Assembly: GCF_001580455.1 (NCBI RefSeq) | Contig: NZ_CP010951.1 | Span: 434,001 to 498,000 of the forward strand | Length of the DNA: 64,000 nt | DNA from: Ramlibacter tataouinensis | GTDB taxonomy: Bacteria > Pseudomonadota > Gammaproteobacteria > Burkholderiales > Burkholderiaceae_C | Reading direction: 5' to 3' | In this document: in pieces, positions 17,175-26,104 of the stretch | Layout of the letters: every line of letters starts with the position of its first letter | Numbering within the stretch: the first letter of the stretch is position 1 | Translations under genes and position numbers: made by a program | The notes under the pieces: generated by a model | Told to the model about the DNA's origin: nothing | What the model saw: the letters and a program-made list of their open reading frames with translations, nothing else | The model's database searches: none

Positions 17175-17711
17175 TCAAAAGCGCGAACCGGGCTGCTTCA
17201 GGAACTCGATCTCCTCCGCTGTCGATGCGCGGCCCAGGATCGCGTTCCGGTGCGGATAGCGCCCGAACCGGTCGACGATGGTCTTGTGCCGCAGCTCGTA
17301 GTCGTAGTTCGAGCCGGGCGCGAACTCCCGGAAGAGGCGCTCGGCCAGCACATGGATGGCCGGCGATTCGCTGTGCATGAAGGGCATCAACAGGAAGCAG
17401 CGTTCATCGGGTGGCAAGAGGCCCAGCACCCCCAGGCGGACAGCCTCCTGCGCCAGCACCAGGGCCATGGGATCCTGCGCAAAGGCCTGCGGCGTGTTCC
17501 TGTGGATGTTCCTAGAGAACTGGTCCAGCACGATGATCTCGGCGAGTCGCCCCAGCGGGTCGTCGCGCCACTCGTGCAATTCACCCCGCGCCGCCTGCTG
17601 GTGCGTGACGAGGAAGCGCGACCTGATCTGCCCGTCGAATGCCGGATCCGCCGACCACCACATCTTCGGCGCAATTTCCTTGAACCAGAATCCGATCACG
17701 TCCTGATGCAT
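17175..17711 (-). CDS. DUF924 family protein
   Basis: 178 residues matching the DUF924 family: VIGFWF at the start, KMWWSADPAFD, LGRLAEIIVLDQFSRNIHRNTPQAFAQD, PFMHSE and HKTIVDRFGRYPHRNAILGR. The family is helical and often compared with TPR proteins; its function is unknown. The ATG at 17711 overlaps the stop of the upstream dehydrogenase gene by one base (TGATG), so translation is coupled and the two probably form an operon. Confidence 0.87.
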   Translation of the reverse strand: MHQDVIGFWFKEIAPKMWWSADPAFDGQIRSRFLVTHQQAARGELHEWRDDPLGRLAEIIVLDQFSRNIHRNTPQAFAQDPMALVLAQEAVRLGVLGLLPPDERCFLLMPFMHSESPAIHVLAERLFREFAPGSNYDYELRHKTIVDRFGRYPHRNAILGRASTAEEIEFLKQPGSRF

Positions 17712-19018
17712 CAGCGCTCCCTGGCGGCGGTAATCCGCCAAACCGCGTTCCCCACGTCGTCCGCGACCAGCAAAGCGCCGCGGCCATCCAGGGCCACGCC
17801 CACCGGCCGCCCCCAGGCCTTGCCTTCCGGGCTGACGAAACCGGTCAGCACGTCCCGCGGCATGCTCGAGGGACGGCCGTTCGCGAAGGGCACGAACACC
17901 ACCTTGTAGCCGGACAGCGGGCGCCGGTTCCAGGAGCCGTGCTCGCCGATGAAGGCGCCGCTGTCGAAGGGCGGCGGCATCCTGGCGTCCGAGAACACGA
18001 GGCCGAGCGGCGCGACGTGGTTGCCCAGCGCGAAATCAGGCACGACCGCGCGCGCCACCATCTCGGGCCGCGCCGGTTGCACGCGCGTGTCCACATGCTG
18101 GCCCCAGTAGCTCCAGGGCCAGCCGTAGAAGGCGCCCTCCTTCACGGCCGTCAGGTAGTCGGGCACCAGGTCGCTGCCCAACTCGTCGCGCTCGTTCACC
18201 ACGGTCCACAACGCGCCGGTCACGGGCTCCCAGGCCAGGCCATTGGGATTGCGCAGGCCGCTGGCGAACAGGCGCTTGTTGCCGGTGGCAAGATCCACCT
18301 CCCAGATCGCGGCGCGGCCCTGTTCGATCTCCATGCCGTGTTCCGCGGCATTGCTGTTGGAACCCACGGTGGCGTACAGGCGGGCGCCGTCGCGCGAGGC
18401 CACGATGTTCTTGGTCCAGTGGTGGTTGATGCCGGCCGGCAGCTCGGTCACGGTTTCCGGCTTCGCCGCGATGCGCGTGTCGCCGGGGCGGTAAGGCACC
18501 CGCACGATGCCGTTCGCATTCGCGATGTAGAGCCTTTCGCCCACCAGGGCCATGCCGAAGGGCGAGTGCAGTCCCTCCAGCAGCACGCTGCGCGTTTCGG
18601 CGATGCCGTCGCCGTCGGTGTCACGCAACAGGGTAATGCGATCGGCGCTGGGCACACCGGCGCCGGCGCGCTTCATGACCAGCTTCGCGGCCCAGGACTT
18701 GAAGCCGCCGGGCTCGTCGGGCGTGGCGGGCTTGTTGCTCTCGGCGACCAGCACATCCCCATTGGGCAGCACATGCAGCCAGCGCGGATGCGACAGCTCG
18801 CGCGCGAAGGCGGTGACCCGCCAGCCCTGCGGCGACTGGGGCTTGCCGCCCTCGGGCCAGCCCAGCGCCGGCGCGACATGGACGGTGGGCAGCAGCCCGC
18901 GGGTGGGCTGCGGCAGCTGCGGATTGGGACCGAAGCTGCGCTCGTCGGGCAGCCTGGAGACGTCACCGCAGGCGGTTAGCGCGAGTGAGACAAGAAGACA
19001 GGCGAGCAGCCGATGCAT
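17711..19018 (-). CDS. PQQ-type sugar (sorbosone) dehydrogenase-like lipoprotein
   Basis: 435 residues. Lipoprotein signal with lipobox LTAC (Cys17), then a six-bladed beta-propeller of the soluble glucose/sorbosone dehydrogenase family: SHPRWLHVLPNGDVLVAES, TLLRDTDGDGIAETR, LHSPFGMALVGERLYIAN, INHHWTKNIVASRDGARLY, FASGLRNPNGLAWEP. Family members oxidise aldoses or related sugars with PQQ in the periplasm; neither substrate nor cofactor use is proven. The start at 19018 (MHRLLACLL) is chosen because it gives the signal peptide. It is upstream of, and overlaps, the DUF924 gene. Confidence 0.85.
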   Translation of the reverse strand: MHRLLACLLVSLALTACGDVSRLPDERSFGPNPQLPQPTRGLLPTVHVAPALGWPEGGKPQSPQGWRVTAFARELSHPRWLHVLPNGDVLVAESNKPATPDEPGGFKSWAAKLVMKRAGAGVPSADRITLLRDTDGDGIAETRSVLLEGLHSPFGMALVGERLYIANANGIVRVPYRPGDTRIAAKPETVTELPAGINHHWTKNIVASRDGARLYATVGSNSNAAEHGMEIEQGRAAIWEVDLATGNKRLFASGLRNPNGLAWEPVTGALWTVVNERDELGSDLVPDYLTAVKEGAFYGWPWSYWGQHVDTRVQPARPEMVARAVVPDFALGNHVAPLGLVFSDARMPPPFDSGAFIGEHGSWNRRPLSGYKVVFVPFANGRPSSMPRDVLTGFVSPEGKAWGRPVGVALDGRGALLVADDVGNAVWRITAARER

Positions 19019-19085
19019 GCCCAAGTGTAGGCAGGCTGGCGGCGCCCTGCATGCGCCGCCTGGCCTGGCTGACGCAAGCCTGGTC

Positions 19086-21416
19086 TTACTCGACGCGCAA
19101 AATGCCGGTCGGCTTGAAGCCCAGGTCGGCGGCCTTGCCCTTGCGGCCGCGGCCGGCCTTGGCGTTGTTGAGCGAGCGGATCTCCAGCACCTCCTCGCGC
19201 TCCTTGCCGCCACGCCCCACGCCCTCGATCTGCACGCTGCGCGTGTAGGCGGCGGCCCCGGCCAGCGTGTCCTTGGGATCGAGGTCGATCAGCATCAGGC
19301 CGCGGCCGCCGTTGGCCATCGGCTTCAGCTCGCCGATCTCGAAGGTCAGGATGCGGCCGTTGGCCGAGGCGCAGGCCACGTGTGTTGCCGGCACCTGCGG
19401 CGCCACATTGGCCGGCGACGGCCGGCACACCGACTCGCCCTCGCCCACGCTGATGAACGCCTTGCCGGCCTTCTGGCGCGAGATCATGTTCTCGACCGTG
19501 GCCAGGAAGCCGTAGCCGCCGGTGCCCGACAGCAGCAGCCACGCGCCCGGCGCACCCGCGAAGTAGTGCATCAGGTGTGTGCCGGCCTCCAGTTCGATGA
19601 AGGTGGTGAGCGGCTGGCCGTCGCCACGCGCGCCCGGCAGCACCGACACCGGCACCGTGTAGACGCGCCCGTTGCTGCCGAAAGCCAGCAGGATGTCCAC
19701 CGTGCGGCACTCGAAGGTGCCGTACAGGCCGTCGCCGGCCTTGAAGGCGAAGCTGGCCGCCTCGTGGCCATGGCCCTGGCGCGCGCGCACCCAACCCTTG
19801 TTGGAGACCACCACCGTCACCGGCTCGTCGATCACCTTGATCTCGGCGACCGCGCGCTTCTCGGCCTGGATCAGCGTGCGCCGCTCGTCGGCGAACTGCT
19901 TGGCGTCCTGCTCGATCTCCTTGACCATCAGACGGCGCAGCGCCGCCGGGCTGCCGAGGATTTCCTCCAGCTTCTTCTGGTCCTCGCGCAGTTCCTTGAG
20001 TTCCTGTTCGATCTTGATCGCTTCGAGCCGCGCCAACTGGCGCAGACGGATGTCGAGGATGTCGTCGGCCTGGCGCTCGGAGAGCTTGAAGCGCGCGATC
20101 AGCGCCGGCTTGGGCTCGTCGCTGTTGCGGATGATGTGGATCACCTCGTCGATGTTCAACAGCACCAGCTGCCGGCCTTCGAGGATGTGGATGCGGTCCA
20201 GCACCTTGTCCAGGCGATGGCGCGAGCGCCGCTCGATGGTCTGGTGGCGGAACTCGATCCATTCGCTGATCATCTGGCGCAGCGACTTCTGCACCGGCTT
20301 GCCGTCCAGGCCGATCGAGGTCAGGTTGATCGGCGCGGACGTTTCCAGGCTGGTGTGGGCCAGCAGCGTGCCGATCAGGTCGCCCTGCTCGATGCGGCTG
20401 GTCTTGGGCTCGAACACCACGCGCACCGCCGCATCCTTGCTGGATTCATCGCGCACCGCATCGACCACCGCCAGCACGGTCTGCTTCAGCTGCACCTGCT
20501 CCTGCGTCAGCGCCTTCTTGCCGGCCTTGACCTTGGGGTTGGTGAGTTCCTCGATCTCCTCCAGCACCTTCTGCGCGCTCACGCCGGGCGGCAGCTCGTT
20601 CACCACCAGCTGCCACTGGCCGCGCGCGAGCTCCTCGATCTTCCAGCGCGCGCGCACCTTGAGCGAGCCGCGGCCGGTGCGATAGGCCTCGGCGATGTCG
20701 GAGGCGGCGCTGATGATCTGTCCGCCGCCGGGGAAGTCCGGTCCGGGGATCAGCTCCAGCAGTTCTTCGTCAGTAAGCCGCGCGTTCTTGATGAAAGCGA
20801 TGCAGGCGTCGGCCACTTCTCGCAGGTTGTGGCTGGGGATCTCGGTGGCCAGGCCCACCGCGATGCCGCTGGCGCCATTGAGCAGCGTGAACGGCAGGCG
20901 CGCCGGCAGCTGGCGCGGCTCCTGCGTGCTGCCGTCGTAGTTGGCGACGAAATCAACCGTGCCCTCGTCGATCTCGTCGAGCAGCAGGTTGCTGATGCGC
21001 GCCAGCCGCGCCTCGGTGTAGCGCATCGCCGCCGCGCCGTCGCCATCGCGGCTGCCGAAGTTGCCGTGGCCGTCGATCAGCGGATAGCGCTGCGAGAAGT
21101 CCTGCGCCATGCGCACCAGCGCGTCGTAGGCGGCCTGGTCGCCGTGCGGATGGAAGCGGCCGAGCACGTCACCGACCACGCGCGCGCTCTTGACCGGCCG
21201 CGCCCCAGCCGTCCCGCTGTAGCCCAGGCCCATGCGGGCCATCGAGTAGAGGATCCGGCGCTGCACCGGCTTCTGGCCGTCGCACACGTCGGGCAGCGCG
21301 CGGCCCTTGACCACCGACAGCGCGTACTCGAGGTAGGCGCGCTGCGCATAGGACGCGAGGTCGGGACTGTCGTCGCCGCCGCCGGCGTTGTCGAAAGAAA
21401 GGAGGTCTTGTTCCAT
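19086..21416 (-). CDS. parC: DNA topoisomerase IV subunit A
   Basis: 776 residues with the type IIA topoisomerase A fold. The catalytic tyrosine is Tyr133 in AAAMRYTEARL; the quinolone-determining region reads FHPHGDQAAYDAL, placing Gln94 where E. coli ParC has Ser80 and Asp98 where it has Glu84. The C-terminal part (about 500-776) is the beta-pinwheel DNA-wrapping domain, shorter than in GyrA and lacking an obvious GyrA box, which supports ParC over GyrA. I chose the ATG at 21416 (MEQDLLSFD), which follows AAAGGAGGT-like sequence on the coding strand less clearly than position would suggest. It is the last gene of the parE-led cluster. Confidence 0.93.
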   Translation of the reverse strand: MEQDLLSFDNAGGGDDSPDLASYAQRAYLEYALSVVKGRALPDVCDGQKPVQRRILYSMARMGLGYSGTAGARPVKSARVVGDVLGRFHPHGDQAAYDALVRMAQDFSQRYPLIDGHGNFGSRDGDGAAAMRYTEARLARISNLLLDEIDEGTVDFVANYDGSTQEPRQLPARLPFTLLNGASGIAVGLATEIPSHNLREVADACIAFIKNARLTDEELLELIPGPDFPGGGQIISAASDIAEAYRTGRGSLKVRARWKIEELARGQWQLVVNELPPGVSAQKVLEEIEELTNPKVKAGKKALTQEQVQLKQTVLAVVDAVRDESSKDAAVRVVFEPKTSRIEQGDLIGTLLAHTSLETSAPINLTSIGLDGKPVQKSLRQMISEWIEFRHQTIERRSRHRLDKVLDRIHILEGRQLVLLNIDEVIHIIRNSDEPKPALIARFKLSERQADDILDIRLRQLARLEAIKIEQELKELREDQKKLEEILGSPAALRRLMVKEIEQDAKQFADERRTLIQAEKRAVAEIKVIDEPVTVVVSNKGWVRARQGHGHEAASFAFKAGDGLYGTFECRTVDILLAFGSNGRVYTVPVSVLPGARGDGQPLTTFIELEAGTHLMHYFAGAPGAWLLLSGTGGYGFLATVENMISRQKAGKAFISVGEGESVCRPSPANVAPQVPATHVACASANGRILTFEIGELKPMANGGRGLMLIDLDPKDTLAGAAAYTRSVQIEGVGRGGKEREEVLEIRSLNNAKAGRGRKGKAADLGFKPTGILRVE

Positions 21417-21480
21417 GAGATGTCTTGGCAATCACCTGCGCCCGCCGGTCGCGGGCATGGCGCGGTATGGAGGCGCCTTG

Positions 21481-22230
21481 TCAATCACTGAGGGTGTCGA
21501 GTTCCGACGGCGAAGGCGCCGCAGCGAATTCCACGCGCACCCGGCCCGTGGCCAGCGCGGCCGGCGGCTTGAGCATGGCGTAAAGCTGCAGCACGGTCTT
21601 CACGTAGTTCTGGGTCTCGCGGTAATTGGGCACCTGCCGGCCGGCGCGCATCACCGCGCCCTCGCCGGCGTTGTAGGCGGCCAGCGCCAGGTCGAGCTGG
21701 CCCGGATAGAGGTCGATCAGGTAGCGCAGGTACCGCGTGCCGGTCCGGATGTTGACGGCCGGGTCGGCGAGCTTCTTTTCAACCGGTGTCTTCGCATCGC
21801 CGCTCACGCCCCAGCGCTGGGCGGTAGCCGGCATGATCTGCATCAGCCCCACCGCGCCCTTGGGCGACACCGCCTGGGCATCGAAGCCCGATTCGGTGGC
21901 GATCAGCGCCTTCAGCAGCTCGTAGTCCACGCCGTGCGCGCGCGAGGCGGCGCGCAAGTGGTGCTGCACCTGCTTGTAGCCGGGCGCCACCTCGAAGTAG
22001 GCCAGCAGCTTGGGCGGCGCGGTGGGCACCGCCACGGCACGCGGCGTGCTGGCGCGGCCGGGCGGATCCTCGCCGCCGCGAAAGAACAGCTCGTAGCGCT
22101 GGTCGAGCTTCTCGGAGGCGAAATGCGGCACCCCCTTCTCGTCCACATAGCCCCAGACCTCGGCGCGCACCGGAGCTGCCAGCACCAGGGCCAGGCCCGC
22201 GGCGACGAGGCACGAAGCCAGTGGATTCAC
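21481..22230 (-). CDS. SLT-family lytic transglycosylase
   Basis: 249 residues. A signal peptide (residues 1-23) is followed by a DUF4124-like strand (VWGYVDEKGVPHFASEKLDQRYELFFRG style) and a goose-lysozyme-like SLT domain: catalytic Glu113 in IATESGFDA, then AVSPKGAVGLMQIMP, YLRYLIDLY and LALAAYNAGEGAV. It should cleave the glycan strands of peptidoglycan with 1,6-anhydro product. The GTG start at 22230 overlaps the stop of the upstream GNAT gene by 4 nt. Its place between parE and parC is unusual functionally but may be conserved in relatives. Confidence 0.9.
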   Translation of the reverse strand: MNPLASCLVAAGLALVLAAPVRAEVWGYVDEKGVPHFASEKLDQRYELFFRGGEDPPGRASTPRAVAVPTAPPKLLAYFEVAPGYKQVQHHLRAASRAHGVDYELLKALIATESGFDAQAVSPKGAVGLMQIMPATAQRWGVSGDAKTPVEKKLADPAVNIRTGTRYLRYLIDLYPGQLDLALAAYNAGEGAVMRAGRQVPNYRETQNYVKTVLQLYAMLKPPAALATGRVRVEFAAAPSPSELDTLSD

Positions 22231-22787
22231 GCTTTCAGCTCCAGCCCCAACTCGCGCCGCCCGCTGAACTCCTGGCGCAGCATCGACATGACGATCAGCG
22301 ACTCGAATCCGCCGTCGGTCTTCACCGCTTCGCGCAGCTCGCCTTCGAACACGAAGCCTTCGCTGTCGTAGAGCGCCTTGGCGCGGGTGTTGCGCTTCTT
22401 CACGTCGAGCCAGAAGCGGTGGGCCTTGAGGTCGTCGAAGGCGATCTTCTTGGCCATGCGCAGGGCCGCGCGGCCGAAGCCCGAGCCCTTGGCCTGGATC
22501 ACCATGCGCTTGAGCTCGATCGACTGCTGCGGGCTGCGGCAGCCGATCAGGATCAGGAAGCCGACGGCCGACAGGTCGGGGCCGCCTTCGACGATGAAGT
22601 GGCGGAAATCCGGGAAGCGGATCGCCGCCTCGTGCTGCGTGCGCTCCCAGGGCGTGATGAAGGCCAGGTTCTCCGCCGACTGCTCGAGCGAGACCACGTA
22701 GTCCAGGTCGCTGCTCATGGTCGGGCGCAGGCGCACCCGCGCGTTGGTACGGTCAGGCGTGCTGGCGGCGAAGTTGGCGATGGTCAT
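22227..22787 (-). CDS. GNAT family N-acetyltransferase
   Basis: 186 residues of the GCN5-related acetyltransferase fold: VRLRPTMSSDLDYVVSLEQ at the N-terminus, the acetyl-CoA pyrophosphate loop region around KGSGFGRAALRMAKKIAF, and RFWLDVKKRNTRAKALYDSEGFVFEGELREA. This RimJ/RimL-like pattern suggests acetylation of an amine, but the substrate is unknown. The ATG at 22787 lies 20 nt after the parE stop and the stop overlaps the lytic transglycosylase start, placing it in the parE operon. Confidence 0.86.
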   Translation of the reverse strand: MTIANFAASTPDRTNARVRLRPTMSSDLDYVVSLEQSAENLAFITPWERTQHEAAIRFPDFRHFIVEGGPDLSAVGFLILIGCRSPQQSIELKRMVIQAKGSGFGRAALRMAKKIAFDDLKAHRFWLDVKKRNTRAKALYDSEGFVFEGELREAVKTDGGFESLIVMSMLRQEFSGRRELGLELKA

Positions 22788-22807
22788 CTTGAGAAGCGGA
22801 TATCCCT

Positions 22808-24775
22808 CTAGATGTCCACTTCCACGGCATCGCCGTGGAGTTCCATCAGCTCGCGGCGGGCCGCCGCTTCGCCTTTGCCCATGAGCTTGGTGATCAGGCT
22901 CTCGGTGGCCAGGAAATCGAGCTTGCCCAGCTGCACCGGCAGCAGCCGGCGGGTGTCGGGGTTGAGCGTGGTTTCCCACAGCTGCTCGGCGCTCATCTCG
23001 CCCAGGCCCTTGAAGCGGCTGATGCTCCAGGCGCCTTCGCGCACGCCCTCCTTGCGCAGCTTGTCGAGGATGGCGGTGAGCTCGCCTTCGTCCAACGCGT
23101 AGGTCTTGGAGGGCGGCTTCTTGCCGCGCGCCGGCGCATCGACCCGGAACAGCGGCGGCCGCGCGATGTACACATTGCCCGCGTCGATGAGCTTGGGGAA
23201 ATGACGGAAGAACAGCGTGAGCAGCAGCACCTGGATGTGCGAGCCGTCCACGTCGGCATCGGACAGGATGCAGATCTTGCCGTAGCGCAGGTTGGACAAG
23301 TCCGGGTTGTCGTTCGGCCCGTGCGGATCGACGCCGATGGCCACCGCGATGTCGTGGATCTCGGTGTTGGCGAACAGGCGGTCGCGCTCCACCTCCCAGG
23401 TGTTGAGCACCTTGCCGCGCAGCGGCAGGATCGCCTGGCATTCCTTGTCGCGGCCCATCTTGGCGCTGCCGCCGGCGGAGTCGCCCTCGACCAGGAACAC
23501 CTCGTTGTGCGAGAGGTCGCGGCTTTCGCAGTCGGTCAGCTTGCCCGGCAGCACGGCCACGCCCGAGCCCTTGCGTTTTTCAACCTTCTGCCCCGCCTTC
23601 TGGCGCGACTGCGCGGCCTTGATCGCCAGCTCGGCGAGCTTCTTGCCGTACTCCACGTGCTGGTTGAGCCACAGCTCCAGCGCCGGCCGCACGAAGCTGG
23701 ACACCAGGCGCACCGCATCGCGCGAATTCAGGCGCTCCTTGATCTGGCCCTGGAACTGCGGGTCCAGCACCTTGGCCGACAGCACGTAGGAGGCGCGCGC
23801 GAACACGTCTTCGGGCAGCAGCTTCACCCCCTTGGGCAGCAGCGAGTGCAGGTCCACGAAGCTCTTCACGGCATTGAACAGGCCGTCGCGCAGGCCGCTT
23901 TCGTGGGTGCCGCCGGCGCTGGTGGGAATCAGGTTGACGTAGCTCTCGCGCACCGGCTGGCCATCCTCGGTGAAGGCCACGCACCACTGCGCGCCCTCGC
24001 CTTCGGCGAAGTTGTCGTTGTTTTGCGCGTATCCCTCGCCCTCGAACAGCGGGATGACGGGGTCGGCCGTCAAAGTCTGCATCAGGTAGTCGCGCAGGCC
24101 GCCCTTGTACTGCCAGCTCTGGGTGTCCCTGGCCTTCTCGTTGACCAGCGACACGGTGACGCCGGGCATCAGCACCGCCTTGCTGCGCAGCAGGTGCGCC
24201 AGCTCGGTCATGGGCAGGGCGTGGGATTCGAAGTACTTGGGATCGGGCCACACGCGCACGGTGGTGCCCTGGCGGCGCTCGCCCTCCTGCAGCTTGCGCA
24301 GGTGCAGCTGCTCGATCACGTCGCCGCCGGAGAACACGATGTGGGCCACCTGCCCTTCGCGATGCGTGCTGACCTCCAGGCGCTTGGCCAGCGCGTTGGT
24401 CACCGACACGCCCACGCCGTGCAGGCCGCCGGAGAAGCTGTAGGCACCGCCCTTGCCCTTGTCGAACTTGCCGCCGGCGTGCAGCCGGGTGTAGACCAGT
24501 TCGATCACCGGCGCCTTCTCCTCGGGATGCAGCCCGAAGGGAATGCCCCGGCCGTCGTCCTCGATGCTGACGGAACCGTCGCTGTGCAGGGTGGTCTTGA
24601 TGCGCTTGCCGAAGCCGGCCAGCGCTTCGTCCGCCGCGTTGTCCAGGACTTCCTGGATCACATGCAGCGGGTTGTCGGTGCGGGTGTACATGCCGGGCCG
24701 CTGCTTCACGGGCTCCAGGCCCTTGAGCACCCGGATCGAGCCTTCGGAGTAACCGGTGTCGGGTTTGACTGCCAT
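22808..24775 (-). CDS. parE: DNA topoisomerase IV subunit B
   Basis: 655 residues with the GHKL ATPase (LDNAADEALAGFGK, DDGRGIPFG, SGGLHGVGVSVTNAL), transducer, and TOPRIM domains (VEGDSAGGSAKMGRD, LSDADVDGSHIQVL). Length well below GyrB (about 800) and no long insert in the TOPRIM region support ParE. With ParC it decatenates replicated chromosomes using ATP. It heads a leftward operon (parE, GNAT, lytic transglycosylase, parC). A LexA-type box lies 35-50 bp upstream of its ATG, overlapping the probable promoter. Confidence 0.94.
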   Translation of the reverse strand: MAVKPDTGYSEGSIRVLKGLEPVKQRPGMYTRTDNPLHVIQEVLDNAADEALAGFGKRIKTTLHSDGSVSIEDDGRGIPFGLHPEEKAPVIELVYTRLHAGGKFDKGKGGAYSFSGGLHGVGVSVTNALAKRLEVSTHREGQVAHIVFSGGDVIEQLHLRKLQEGERRQGTTVRVWPDPKYFESHALPMTELAHLLRSKAVLMPGVTVSLVNEKARDTQSWQYKGGLRDYLMQTLTADPVIPLFEGEGYAQNNDNFAEGEGAQWCVAFTEDGQPVRESYVNLIPTSAGGTHESGLRDGLFNAVKSFVDLHSLLPKGVKLLPEDVFARASYVLSAKVLDPQFQGQIKERLNSRDAVRLVSSFVRPALELWLNQHVEYGKKLAELAIKAAQSRQKAGQKVEKRKGSGVAVLPGKLTDCESRDLSHNEVFLVEGDSAGGSAKMGRDKECQAILPLRGKVLNTWEVERDRLFANTEIHDIAVAIGVDPHGPNDNPDLSNLRYGKICILSDADVDGSHIQVLLLTLFFRHFPKLIDAGNVYIARPPLFRVDAPARGKKPPSKTYALDEGELTAILDKLRKEGVREGAWSISRFKGLGEMSAEQLWETTLNPDTRRLLPVQLGKLDFLATESLITKLMGKGEAAARRELMELHGDAVEVDI

Positions 24776-24784
24776 GGGACGGGG

Positions 24785-24790
24785 ATTGTA
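24785..24790 (-). promoter_or_regulatory. Candidate -10 element of parE
   Basis: Reading leftward, TACAAT sits about 10 bp before the parE ATG (one mismatch to TATAAT). A transcript starting here would be nearly leaderless. No good -35 hexamer is visible, and the LexA-type box occupies that region. Confidence 0.35.
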
Positions 24791-24809
24791 GTCGCGCTGG
24801 AGTTTCCGG

Positions 24810-24825
24810 CTGTATGTTTATACAG
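24810..24825. promoter_or_regulatory. LexA-type SOS box
   Basis: CTGTATGTTTATACAG fits the CTGT-N8-ACAG LexA consensus of gamma- and betaproteobacteria exactly, with an AT-rich centre. It lies in the 115 bp gap between the divergent parE and MFS genes, about 20 bp upstream of the candidate parE -10, so LexA could repress either gene. Confidence 0.6.
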
Positions 24826-24890
24826 ACACGGATCATCCCCGGAGACCCTTCACGAGAGGACGAATTGCCCATCCGGCTAGATTCGCTGCC

Positions 24891-26102
24891 ATGCAGCAAA
24901 GACTTTCCATGGCCCAGGTGCTCGCTTGTGGCGCCGCCGTCGTCACGCTTTCCATGGGCATCCGCCACGGTTTCGGGTTGTGGCTGCAGCCCATCACCCA
25001 GGCCCAAGGGTGGAGCCGCGAGACCTTCGCCTTCGCCATCGCCATCCAGAACCTGGCCTGGGGCTGCTTCGGCATCTTTGCCGGCATGGCTGCCGACCGT
25101 TTCGGCGCCTTCCGCGTACTGGTCACCGGCGGCGTGCTGTACGCCCTCGGGCTGGCGGGCATGGCGCTGTCGCCGACGCCCCAGCTGTTCGCGCTCACCG
25201 CCGGCGTGCTGCTGGGCGCGGCCCAGGCCGGCACCACCTATGCCGTGATCTACGGCGTCATCGGGCGGCAGGTCGATGCCAACCGGCGGTCCTGGGCGAT
25301 GGGCATGGCCGCGGCAGCCGGTTCGTTCGGCCAGTTCCTGATGGTGCCGGTCGAGGGCTTCCTGATCGCCGGCTTCGGCTGGCAGCACGCCCTGCTGATC
25401 CTGGCGGTGTTCGCCCTGCTGATCGGACCGCTGGCCTACGGACTGCGCGAGCCCGGCTTCCACGCCAGCGCGCCGCACCGGCACCGCGAGCAGACGATCG
25501 GCCAAGCCCTGCGCGAGGCCTTCCGCTACCCGAGCTTCCAGCTGCTGATGGCCGGCTACTTCGTCTGCGGCTTCCAGGTGGTCTTTATCGGCGTGCACAT
25601 GCCCAGCTACCTCCGGGACAAGGGCCTCTCGCCGCAGGTGGCCAGCTACGCGCTGGCGCTGATCGGCCTGTTCAACATCTTCGGCACCTACCTTGCGGGC
25701 ACGCTGGGCCAGAAGCTGGCCAAGCGCAAGATCCTGGCCACCATCTATCTCGGCCGCGCGCTGGCGATCGCGCTGTTCCTGTGGGCGCCGCTCACGCCGG
25801 CCTCGGTGTACGTGTTCGCCAGCGTCATGGGGCTGCTGTGGCTGTCCACCGTGCCGCCCACCAACGCGACGGTAGCGCAGATCTTCGGCGTGGCGCACCT
25901 GTCCATGCTGGGCGGCTTTGTGTTCTTCAGCCACCAGATCGGCTCCTTCCTCGGCGTGTGGCTCGGGGGCCTGCTGTACGACCGCACCGGCAGCTACGAC
26001 ATCGTCTGGTACCTGGCCATCGCGCTGGGCATCTTCGCCGCGCTGGTGAACCTGCCGGTGCGCGAAGCGCCGATCCCGCGCGGCGCGCCGCAACCGGCCT
26101 GA
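24891..26102 (+). CDS. Major facilitator superfamily transporter
   Basis: 403 residues with about 12 membrane helices. The first loop carries the MFS pattern GMAADRFGAFRVLVTGG, and the N-terminus (GIRHGFGLWLQPI) resembles the monocarboxylate/oxalate-formate antiporter-like subgroup. It probably moves an organic anion with protons; the substrate is unknown. A tiny membrane-protein gene begins 3 nt after its stop. It is divergent from parE with a LexA-type box between them. Confidence 0.87.
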   Translation: MQQRLSMAQVLACGAAVVTLSMGIRHGFGLWLQPITQAQGWSRETFAFAIAIQNLAWGCFGIFAGMAADRFGAFRVLVTGGVLYALGLAGMALSPTPQLFALTAGVLLGAAQAGTTYAVIYGVIGRQVDANRRSWAMGMAAAAGSFGQFLMVPVEGFLIAGFGWQHALLILAVFALLIGPLAYGLREPGFHASAPHRHREQTIGQALREAFRYPSFQLLMAGYFVCGFQVVFIGVHMPSYLRDKGLSPQVASYALALIGLFNIFGTYLAGTLGQKLAKRKILATIYLGRALAIALFLWAPLTPASVYVFASVMGLLWLSTVPPTNATVAQIFGVAHLSMLGGFVFFSHQIGSFLGVWLGGLLYDRTGSYDIVWYLAIALGIFAALVNLPVREAPIPRGAPQPA

Positions 26103-26104
26103 CC

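Noticed and set aside
18552..21491. A 979-residue plus-strand open frame opposite the sugar dehydrogenase and parC
   Set aside because: Low-complexity composition, no motifs, and fully covered by two well-supported minus-strand genes.
22835..24880. Plus-strand 681-residue frame opposite parE
   Set aside because: No domains and shadow composition; parE is unambiguous on the minus strand.
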